Assembly: GCA_037783545.1 (NCBI GenBank)
Contig: JBBELK010000109.1
Coordinates: forward strand, 2,790,001 to 2,854,000
Origin: Henricia sp. BOLD:AAB3569
Lineage: Eukaryota; Echinodermata; Asteroidea; Spinulosida; Echinasteridae
DNA length: 64,000 bases
Reading direction: 5' to 3'
The translations under genes and the position numbers were made by a program. The notes below the pieces were generated by a model. It was not told the origin of the DNA. It saw only the letters and a list, made by a program, of their open reading frames with translations, and ran no database searches. Positions 55,918-64,000 of this stretch are shown piece after piece (positions within the stretch are counted from its first letter, which is position 1; every line of letters starts with the position of its first letter).

Positions 55918-55988
55918 CTGAAAAAGGAGGGTGGATATTTTTTTCATTAGAAATACACGCGATCCCCTGTTCTGAAAAAGGAGGGTCG
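55918..55988 (-). repeat. Left part of the hairpin minisatellite
   Basis: About 70 bases with 'ttctgaaaaaggagggt' twice and 'cattagaaatacacgcg' once. They match the array at 58090-58856, from which they are separated by TTAA element copy B. Confidence 0.8.
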
Positions 55989-55992
55989 TTAA

Positions 55993-58085
55993 AGGAACAC
56001 GTTGCCTTCGGGTTGCGCTTTATTGGGCGTTTTTGGGCTATTACAAGCGTTTGAAGTATAATGAGCACGATCTGAAAGATGTTTAAAAAGTAGAATATAA
56101 TGATCCACACAAACGTACCTTAGAAATGCTTCAATTTTGCGTAATTTCTCGAAGCAGCACGCTCCGCCATTTATGGGAGTCAAAATCTTGACTCCCATCA
56201 ATGGCGGAGAAATTATATTAGTCTTATTTCCAGCCTGGAGAAAGAAATTATTTTTCCTTCCTCCGTTGCGTGTGATGTGCCTGTTTTTTAAATTCGTGTA
56301 TACAATAACTATTGGGTATTAATCATCCAAGTCCTTTCTATCGGTTTGTCCCATGACAATATTCTTACCCTGATTGGCGAGGTTTTCGTTTTTTTCTTTT
56401 TTGACGCGTCTGCTGTGTTCTCTTGACGATCCATTTTTTGACAGCCAGTCGGTGTGTGTGTGTGTGTATGGGTTTACATTTCACACATGTCTCGGGAGCA
56501 CAGAGCTATATATAGGAACTAGAGTGAGCACTTATCACGTGACCCCGTGCCCTCAAGGGTGCGTGGACGCCATTTTGTTAGTGGGCAAAAAGTACGTGCT
56601 AATGTATTGACGACATGCGTATTTTCAGCTTTAATTTTATTTTAAGATTATGCTTTCAGCGATAGGGGTGCAGAAAGATGTGGTTGCTAACTACAATCAT
56701 CCTGACTGTCGGATCATTGTCCCATGTTTATATTTTACTTTAAAAGATTGAAACTTTAGTTAGGCCAAACACTTTTCTTTCCCCATGGGCCAAACAACAT
56801 TCAAAATCGTCGCCCGGGTACTGTACAAGATTTGGGGAGTTGATCATAATTTTTTTTAATGACTTATCTAGCATTAGAATGTGCAGATTTGATGGAAAAA
56901 CTCGAAATTTGGAGTGGGAAAGTTTAAGATTTTGTGAGGAAACACTGGATTTTTTTTCAGCCTGCCTCATCTATTTTGCACACAAGGTCTGAAGCCACGA
57001 TCAACTTCCTAGTTCTTTCCTGCTACGTCCCCCACTGCTTTTTGCGTGTGTAGGTAGAGCATTCGGGTATACTAGTACCTCAGCCATTAACTTGGGGGAA
57101 AGTAACACCCGTTTCATACAGGCGCACGATCGTTCCGATTAAAATTTTGTTTCAGACAGGCGTCGGTATGCGAGCCGCGCGCACACTTAAGATCGACGTC
57201 TGAAACCAAGTCGCTGTTCAGTCGTTCGATCTTTCGACTTCTGGCGAACCAAGTCGCTCCAAATTGTTTCATACGTCGAACTTAATTCAAATTTCTGGGA
57301 TAATTTAGTTCAGCGCGACTGTAAGGTGCAGGATTTCCCGGTGAAACCGACTGCCTAAGGGAAAAACTACCGTTCTACCGTTCACCATGCATTAAGTACA
57401 TAGCATAACCTAGCGTTTTCAAGAGAAAAACTGTATTTTTTTCATTTCTAAAATCACGTTTCTAACAAAATTCGCACTTTTTGTGACATTATTATGTCAT
57501 AATTAGTGGCAGAGGTGTACGTTACTTATACCTGCCTAGGTACAATAGAAAAAGCTCACTCATGACTGGCGTTAAACAGCCAATAAATCATTTAAAAGCC
57601 CATTTATAGCTGCCGCGCGGTTGACTGCAGTGGATACATCCGGGTATTTATCAATCATTTTGACCACTAACAAAATGGCGGACGCGGTCCCAGGGCGGCA
57701 CGCCCGGGTACCGCGCACAGGCACGGGGTCACGTGATAAGTGCGCACTCTAGTTCTTATATATAGCTCCATGCTCGGGAGGCGGAGAATTGTATGGTACC
57801 TTGCGTTCATCTGATAGGTTTACCTGACCACTGGCTACGGCGCCAGCCTAACTCCTGTTCGTCGCTGCATTTTGCCCACTACCCGGACGATCGTATTGAC
57901 GGCTTGAAATACGTATACATTTCGCGGGACATGTAGTGGGGGTCAGAGGTCAGTGTTTGTTTTTGTAATTACCATTCACTAATTATAACACATTAAATGT
58001 GTTTTATTGCAAGAACAACTCTTAATAAGTATAAGGAACACCCTCAAACGTGAGATTTCGTGAAATCTGAAGGCAACGTGTTCCT
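55993..58085. mobile_element. TTAA-target element copy B, holding a hAT-like element
   Basis: Left AGGAACACGTTGCCTTC, right GAAGGCAACGTGTTCCT, with TTAA at 55989-55992 and 58086-58089. It is in inverted orientation relative to copy A and about 814 bp without its insertion. It lacks the LINE found in copy A. Confidence 0.85.
56499..57772. mobile_element. hAT-like non-autonomous element with 8-bp target duplication
   Basis: CTCGGGAG lies at 56491-56498 and 57773-57780; copy A has a single CTCCCGAG near 37974, the empty site. The ends are CACAGAGCTATATATAGGAA and, by complement, CATGGAGCTATATATAAGAA, with TIRs of about 55 bases that include CACGTGACCCCGTGCC. An 8-bp duplication and CA..TG ends fit the hAT superfamily. 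No transposase frame found. Confidence 0.85.
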
Positions 58086-58089
58086 TTAA

Positions 58090-58856
58090 GATTTCAATTA
58101 GAAATACACGCGTCGAGAGGTTTTCCAGTATAGAAATGCACGCGACTAGGCCTAATACCGACCTTTTCTGGAAAAGGAGGGTCAAGAAGTTTTCCATTAT
58201 AATTATACGCCCTTTTTTCTGGAAAAGGAAAGTCGATAAGTTTTCGATTAGAAATACACGCGACTCCCCTTTTTGGAAAAGGGGAGTCAAGAAGTTTTCC
58301 ATTAGAAATACACGCGACTCCCCTTTTCTGTAAAAGGGGAGTCGAGAAGAGTTCCATTAGAAATACACGCGACCCCCCTTTTTCTGAAAGAAGGAGGGTC
58401 AAGAGGTTTTCCATTATAATTATACGCCCTTTTTTTCTGGAAAAGGAAAGTCGATAAGTTTTCCATTAGAAATACACGCGACTCCCCTTTTTGGAAAAGG
58501 GGAGTCAAGAAGTTTTCCATTAGAAATACACGCGACTCCCCTTTTCTGTAAAAGGGGAGTCGAGAAGAGTTCCATTAGAAATACACGCGACCCCCCTTTT
58601 TCTGAAAGAAGGAGGGTCAAGATGTTTTCCATTATAATTATACGCCCTTTTTTCTGGAAAAGGAAAGTCGATAAGTTTTCCATTAGAAATACACGCGACT
58701 TCCCTTTTTCTGAAAAAGGGGAGTCGAGAAGTTTTCCATTAGAATACACGCGACTCCCCTTTTTCTGAAAAAAGGGGAGTCGAGAAGATTTCCATAAGAA
58801 ATACACGCAACCCCCCTTTTTCTGGAAAAGGGGCGTCGAGTAGTTTTCCATTAGAA
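58090..58856 (-). repeat. Hairpin minisatellite with a four-monomer higher-order unit
   Basis: Monomers of about 55 bases ('ttccattagaaatacacgcg' plus 'actcccctttttctg' and its complement). Four monomer types (A with 'ttataattatacgccc', B, C with 'agaagagttc', D with 'gaaagaaggaggg') repeat in order with a period of about 218 bases; type A starts near 58196, 58413 and 58631. Each monomer folds as GACTCCCC-TTTT..AAAA-GGGGAGTC. Frames on the minus strand are by-products. Confidence 0.88.
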
Positions 58857-58859
58857 TTA

Positions 58860-59235
58860 GTGTAGGGTAGTATGCAGGTAATGTGGGACTGCAGGTAATA
58901 CATATGTGTATGGGACGCGTGAATTAAAATCGGCGCCTGTTTAGCTGTAGGTCCTATGCTTTGGATAGTGCCTTCTATAGTTGCAATAAGTCCTTGTTAT
59001 CACTTAGACTGGTTCCCGTTACATACGCCAATAAAAAATGGCTGTATATTGAGTTTGCATTAAACCTGAGTACTCTATTCACAAACAAATATTAAATTTA
59101 AGTGGCACTTTGGAAATACAAAATAAATATTTTCTGCTGGGAAACCACTTTCAATCACTAAAACACTTGAAAATCTTTAAAAGCATGTACGTCACACTTT
59201 TGGACCCCTAATTTTCAAGTTGGGAAATACCTTCA
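58860..59235. other. No gene seen
   Basis: AT-rich sequence without recognisable features. Confidence 0.5.
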
Positions 59236-59239
59236 GATA

Positions 59240-59775
59240 GTTATCTGTTAGCAGATCTGTTACACTACACGATGTGTAGCATAATGTATGACGTGTGTAC
59301 GTGTTGAACTATCATGAGATGTAACACTAACACGTCCTAAACATCGTGTTACATCGAGTTAACACGGTGTTTGTTCCAAGGTCACAATTCCGAATAAGTT
59401 AACAAATCTGTTACACTAATTTAACTAACACGCAACCCAGAGTTGACTTCGCCCTATATGTTCAGTGCATAGAATTAACATAGTGTTAACACCGTGTTAA
59501 CATGATGTTAAGCTGGACGTTCAGTTACAGGTCGAGATTACAGCTGTGTTAACAAATCTGAGACCAATTTCATAAAGCTGTTTAGCAGAAAAAATTGCTT
59601 GCTTTATAAAATGGGTTTTCTTGCTAATACACAAGTTGACATACAATGTTTACTACCCATTTCTAAAAAAGCAGAAAATGTTTGGATTAAGCAAATTGTT
59701 CTGCTAAACAGCTTTATGAAATGGGCCCCTGTTAAAACTAACGATAACACGTATTAACACACACGTAATTGTGAG
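59240..59775. mobile_element. Truncated second copy of the GTTAAC-rich element
   Basis: Matches about 7965-8327, including 'aacacgtcctaaacat', 'gttaacacggtgtttgttc' and 'gttcagtta-aggtcgagatt', and ends 'aattgtgagtcaccc'. It is interrupted by a MITE at 59561-59730. Confidence 0.75.
59561..59730. mobile_element. MITE with AGGGGCCCATTTCATAAAG-type ends
   Basis: The left end is 'agaccaatttcataaagctg'; the right end complements to 'aggggcccatttcataaag'; both continue 'ctgtttagcagaa'. The sister copy near 8278 shows the uninterrupted sequence. Confidence 0.75.
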
Positions 59776-60027
59776 TCACCCGGCCATTGTCAATCGAACA
59801 ATCTTGTATACAGAGTCGTATAGGCAAAGGAACACATGTTCATGTATAGGCCTATAGTTTGCTTTCTTGAATTTTGTTTCGGCTTTGTGGTTATGATTGC
59901 CAAGTTTTCGCACAAAGTTCGACGGAGACTTCCAGTATGGTTTTGTAAATTGTCTGTTTCTGTCAGAAAAGCTGAACATTTTCACATAAACCCGCAGGTC
60001 CACGAGTTAGCATATATGCTGTACCGG

Positions 60028-60612
60028 GTTATTGTCTCCAGAGAGAGAGAGAAACACACGGAAACCAATTTGCCAATCTACTTCGGCCATCCACTGCCGA
60101 GAGTTTATTGTCTCAAACTCTCAATACTCAATTATTTTCTCTTTCTACACAAACGTGAATATACATATACATGTACATGTATGTACATGAACATTTGCCA
60201 GCTGGTCTTAACAGAACATCATGTGAATTGTCAAGGTGCCTTTTAATTAAAAACTTACAGTTAACTATCACGTTGTACACATATAAACAAACGTCAAACT
60301 TAACACTATATTACATATAAGTCAACCTTGACCACAAAATAGAGTTATACTACAATGTATGTGTAACACAAGTTCAGGCCAAATATTGGGGTAAAATAAA
60401 GACAACTCCAAATCTCTAAAATCCCGAGTGTCATTCTGGGATTTCTGGGCCGGCAAGAAAAAGCCACCCAAAGTCCGATCTTCAAGAGCCAACCCCCCAA
60501 TTTTGACCCCGCCCACATCCCCCTCCGCAAAGTACACAGAGGGAGACCCTGGGAAGAAGTCCCAAGGCTTCAAAATGATGCAGTTTCATCATTGTCAGTT
60601 AAAATACCACCA
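60028..60612 (-). repeat. 585-bp direct repeat, left copy (LTR-like)
   Basis: No difference from 61885-62469 was noticed by eye. On the minus strand it starts TGGTGGTATTTTAACTGAC and has CAATAAACTCTC near its end, as an LTR polyadenylation signal might. However, it does not end in CA, and no short target duplication or primer site was found. It could be a young LTR pair of a non-coding element or a recent segmental duplication. Confidence 0.8.
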
Positions 60613-60628
60613 TCCACAAACACCTTAT

Positions 60629-60945
60629 CCATGGTCAACTGCAATGACCACTCAAATGAGGGGAGCAATTTTCCTCCTCGCCCGGGAAACCACATCCGAG
60701 CTGAAATTGGGACTCGCCCAATTCATCCATGGTCGACTGCAATGACCACTCAAATGAGGGGAGCAATTTTCACCCTCGCCCGGGAAACCACATCCGAGCT
60801 GAAATTGGGACTCGCCCAATTTATCCATGGTCGACTGCAATGACCACTCAAATGAGGTGAGCAATTTTCACCCTCGCCCGGGAAACCACATCCGAGCTGA
60901 AACCAGGACTTACCTGGCTGACTTCCATTGCCTGCTCGGGAACCC
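60629..60945 (+). repeat. Tandem repeat of about 113 bp, three copies
   Basis: Units contain 'atccatggtc-actgcaatga', 'ccactcaaatgaggggagca' and 'cccgggaaaccacatccgag'. It lies between the two 585-bp repeats. Confidence 0.9.
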
Positions 60946-61216
60946 ACATCCGAGCAAAACAGGGGGCTCGCCCAATTTGTCTCTGCCAAACCTAAGCAAA
61001 CTTTCCCTGTTCATGAACCACACTGTTAATAATGCACTAGTGCGTGTACATCCACACTATCAATTCCCAAAACATATCCAATATGACGTGATCTCGGTCA
61101 TGATCTCGGGAACCTCACCCTTGGCTGGACAAGTCAAGTTCTCGTTTAGAAAACTAAGCGAACCCAATTCTGTTACAAAATACATGTACAGAGACAAATG
61201 AGCAACATTGCGAATA

Positions 61217-61393
61217 CAGTCGAACACTGATAACAAGAGCACTGTTAAGACAAGGAAATGCTTAAAACAAGCAAAGCATTAGGTCCCCAGTCTTTGTTTT
61301 CAAGACTGAAAAACAAGATTACTGTTAACAAGATTACTGTTAACAAAGGCAATTAACAAAGTCCCAAGGGTCCTGTATTATTAGTGTTCGACT
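61217..61393. mobile_element. Small MITE with CAGTCGAACACT ends
   Basis: Left CAGTCGAACACTGATAA; right TTATTAGTGTTCGACT. A TA precedes the left end. The interior has a 15-base tandem 'caagattactgttaa' twice. Possibly a pogo/Tigger-type derivative. Confidence 0.6.
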
Positions 61394-61394
61394 A

Positions 61395-61880
61395 ACGTTT
61401 TTTTTTTTATTTTTTTATTTTTTTAAATATAACCACATACTAAATTCTTAAATGTTTTTTAATTAGACACGATCTACACAAGAAATATGTCAGCAAAACC
61501 CTAGGCCCTCACCAACCGGGCCAAAATGCACCACCATTCTGGCTAAAAACACCCACAGTGGCCAAACATCAACAAGTAGACAGATTGAGAAAGGAAATGC
61601 CATTGCGGAACAAATGATCGTGGTAAAAGAATTTCATTAAGATCAAACATCCATCCCATTGGGACGGGAGGGTGGGATTTTTTAGCAAACCTACTCGGCA
61701 GTGGACAACGAAGGAGTGTGGCCTCTTTGGCGCGCAAGACCCTCACATGTGATTGGCCAACGCATGGTTGGAAAACCAATCAGCCAACTGTAACCTAGGC
61801 AATGCATCATCCCAGCTTTTGGAATGAACCCTCTCACTCCCCCTGGAGACAAAGTGTGTTTTCCGGAGACAAGCACCGTA
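61395..61880. other. No gene; T-rich tract
   Basis: A poly-T/A tract lies at 61400-61425. The rest of this inner part between the 585-bp repeats has no protein frame I recognise. Confidence 0.5.
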
Positions 61881-61884
61881 AAAC

Positions 61885-62469
61885 GTTATTGTCTCCAGAG
61901 AGAGAGAGAAACACACGGAAACCAATTTGCCAATCTACTTCGGCCATCCACTGCCGAGAGTTTATTGTCTCAAACTCTCAATACTCAATTATTTTCTCTT
62001 TCTACACAAACGTGAATATACATATACATGTACATGTATGTACATGAACATTTGCCAGCTGGTCTTAACAGAACATCATGTGAATTGTCAAGGTGCCTTT
62101 TAATTAAAAACTTACAGTTAACTATCACGTTGTACACATATAAACAAACGTCAAACTTAACACTATATTACATATAAGTCAACCTTGACCACAAAATAGA
62201 GTTATACTACAATGTATGTGTAACACAAGTTCAGGCCAAATATTGGGGTAAAATAAAGACAACTCCAAATCTCTAAAATCCCGAGTGTCATTCTGGGATT
62301 TCTGGGCCGGCAAGAAAAAGCCACCCAAAGTCCGATCTTCAAGAGCCAACCCCCCAATTTTGACCCCGCCCACATCCCCCTCCGCAAAGTACACAGAGGG
62401 AGACCCTGGGAAGAAGTCCCAAGGCTTCAAAATGATGCAGTTTCATCATTGTCAGTTAAAATACCACCA
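61885..62469 (-). repeat. 585-bp direct repeat, right copy (LTR-like)
   Basis: Offset exactly 1857 bases from the left copy. The apparent identity over 585 bases indicates a very recent event, or an assembly artefact. Confidence 0.8.
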
Positions 62470-62575
62470 AACAAGTTCCCAATGCGGGAACTTGCAAACA
62501 CCCCCACAAGTTTCCAATACGGGAACTTGCCAACACCCCCACAAGTTCCCAATACGGGGACTTGCAAAAACACCT
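62470..62575 (+). repeat. 35-bp tandem repeat with palindromic unit, three copies
   Basis: Each unit is CAAGTTCCC-aatrc-GGGAACTTG followed by 'caaacaccccca'. The stem is kept in all three, with one G-T type change in the last. Confidence 0.85.
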
Positions 62576-62861
62576 CAAAACCAAGTTGAAAAAATTCAAA
62601 GGTTTCCTAAAGAACAACGTTGGGCACTGGTTTGTCAAAAGATGCCCGTTACTATGGGAACCCGTGCAGAAATCTTTTCACCTCTCTTCCCAAAAGCCAA
62701 GTCACTTTAGACACCCACGTTGAAGAAGCTTAGTCAAGTCTTGCTCCGAGAATGATCCTGTCCCCCACAACCCAAATGCGGGCCGTTCCTGTAAAAATAA
62801 AGCAAAGGGAGAGCAAGACTGGGCCCAAACAAATGGGATTTCACAATGGGGATCTATTTAT

Positions 62862-63235
62862 TTTTATATCAGCCGTGCGCAGCACGCTGGTATATTGTGA
62901 TCGTCCGATTTCTTTCTTTCTTTCTTTCTAAATTCTAAATTCTTTCTTTCTTTTTTCGGGCAAACGGTCACGTGACATCACATATCTGCTAATAACTGCC
63001 AAACGCCGTGGCCGATTTCAACCAGATTTGGACAGTCTTCCTTGACCGGAGTCCTATCTTGGGTGACCACCGCGTGAGGTCAATGGTCACCTACTGGTCA
63101 CTTTCTTCAAAATTATAAAATGCTTCTTCTTCCACAGTCTTGACCCAATTAATGTCAAATGTGGTCAGTAACATCTTCGGATCAAGCTACAAATGGGTTG
63201 TTCACAGAATTTGGCCATCGGCTACCTAATGGTCA
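62862..63235 (+). repeat. Dispersed repeat with CAGCCGTGCGCAGCACGCTG hairpin and (TTTC)n
   Basis: Starts with a short hairpin, then GTGATCGTCCGA, then (TTTC)n, then 'gtcacgtgacatcac' and 'gatttcaaccagatttgg'. The layout (GATCG box, pyrimidine tract, then 'cgatttcaaccaga') parallels the starts of the 30.9-kb and 48.5-kb arrays. Confidence 0.55.
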
Positions 63236-63249
63236 ATACGGGTCCTTTA

Positions 63250-63510
63250 AGAAAGGGGCCGTAGACTGTACAGTAACGAGGAAACGGCGTATTGGGCAAT
63301 TCGCTAGTGCAGAGGTAATTGCAGTAGACTGTACAGTAACGAGGAAACGCCGTATTGAGCATTTCTGTACTGCAGCGGTAAGGGCCATAGACTGTACAGT
63401 AACGAGGAAACGCCGTATTGAGCATTTCGGTACTGCAGTGGTAAGGGCCAAGACTGTACAGTATACCGGTAGTAACGAGGAACCGCCGTATTGAGCATTT
63501 CGGTTCTGCG
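63250..63510 (+). repeat. 66-bp tandem repeat, four copies
   Basis: Unit: 'agactgtacagtaacgagga', 'aacgccgtattgagcatttc', 'ggtactgcagtggtaagggc'. The fourth copy has a short insertion, 'tataccggta'. Minus-strand frames here are repeat by-products. Confidence 0.9.
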
Positions 63511-63539
63511 AAAAATTTTACCCATTTTTTATCCAATAG

Positions 63540-63705
63540 ACTGCCGAAGTGTGACGTGCGTTGCCATGGCGATTGGATCTAAACTATTATGGCCGTCGGG
63601 AAAAGAACCGTTGGAAAAGCACCGGGACACGGTTGAGTGACTTTTAGTCCAGATCCAATTGCCTAGGCAACCAACAAAAGGGGACGAATTCACTTCGGCA
63701 GTCCA
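63540..63705. mobile_element. X-box MITE copy 3
   Basis: Ends ACTGCCGAAGTG and CACTTCGGCAGT. It contains GTTGCCATGGCGATTGGATC near the left end and ATCCAATTGCCTAGGCAAC near the right end. Same family as 16755 and 51545, and the one with the clearest inverted ends. Confidence 0.75.
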
Positions 63706-64000
63706 TAGTGCATATGCAAAGGATGCCCTCTGTTGTCTATGGATACAGGATCAGCATCTTGATTTCCAGTCAAATAATTCCCCAACCTTCTGCAGTGTTC
63801 AAAGGTCAGAAAGACCTTTCAAAAAGCATTTCAGGCTGAAATTCGTGCTTCGTGAAGCACATAAGCTCAAGTTTGTTTTGTATTTTTTAATTTATTTATT
63901 ATTTATTTATTTATTTTTTTTTTTGCAAATGCACTGCAAATAAATCGCAAATGATTTCCACCAACTCAATGATTGACTGGATCTCAGAAATTAAAAACCA
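63706..64000. other. No gene; T-rich tract at the end
   Basis: A (TTTA)n/poly-T tract lies at about 63885-63925. Nothing else is recognised up to the window edge. Confidence 0.5.

Noticed and set aside
58094-58851. Minus-strand frames with repeated MENFLTPLFQK-like segments
   Set aside because: By-product of the hairpin minisatellite; the period is not codon-preserving over the array.
60322-60573. An 83-codon minus frame, repeated at 62179-62430
   Set aside because: Its duplication follows from the 585-bp repeat; no domain is seen and two apparently identical copies give no evidence of coding constraint.
60028-62469. A confirmed LTR retrotransposon
   Set aside because: No CA end at the repeat border, no target duplication, no primer site and no retroelement protein seen; kept only as LTR-like.
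63233-63536. Several minus-strand frames of 70-104 codons
   Set aside because: They reflect the 66-bp tandem repeat.

Overview
This is an animal (eukaryotic) window with no convincing host gene. It holds no rRNA, CRISPR array or bacterial-style operon. Nearly everything recognisable is mobile or repetitive DNA: non-LTR retrotransposons (LINEs), tRNA-derived SINEs, many small inverted-repeat DNA elements (MITEs), minisatellites and satellites. The repeat types point to a marine deuterostome. One TTAA-flanked family with ends AGGAACACGTTGCCTT is one I remember from sea-star and other echinoderm sequences. I therefore favour an echinoderm, possibly a sea star, but this is recollection and not a search result.

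Layout. 1-3.2 kb: an old degenerate tandem array. 5-10 kb: inverted-repeat elements, three motif-dense stretches and a broken DIRS/Ngaro-type fossil. 10.6-15.2 kb: a complex repeat unit carrying nested MITEs and a SINE; the same unit returns at 45.3-48.5 kb. 16.7-23.2 kb: a 21-bp minisatellite that reverses orientation and has been split by a 4.1-kb LINE with two open ORFs. 23.2-25.0 kb: a 205-bp satellite. 25.8-30 kb: small duplications and hairpins. 30.9-32.9 kb and 48.5-54.2 kb: arrays of 340-480-bp units rich in motifs that resemble transcription-factor sites. 33.6-35.9 kb: a 2.3-kb element with long inverted ends. 36.9-43.5 kb: a nested stack in which an I-like LINE holds a TTAA element that holds an L2-like LINE. 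55-59 kb: a second stack in which a hairpin minisatellite holds a sister TTAA element that holds a hAT-like element. 60-62.5 kb: two 585-bp direct repeats that look identical. 62.9-63.7 kb: more tandem and inverted repeats.

How the parts relate. Because several repeats occur twice, one copy often shows the empty site of an insertion in the other. This gives target-site duplications and relative ages directly from the sequence: TAA for one MITE family, AACAC for the L2-like LINE, CTCGGGAG for the hAT-like element, TAGAT for the LINE in the minisatellite. One SINE shares its 3' tail with the L2-like LINE, which suggests a LINE/SINE mobilisation pair.

The only proteins I can assign are LINE proteins (SGNH hydrolase, endonuclease, reverse transcriptase, RNase H) and one fossil gag-like ORF. 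Stretches with nothing recognisable are listed as such.
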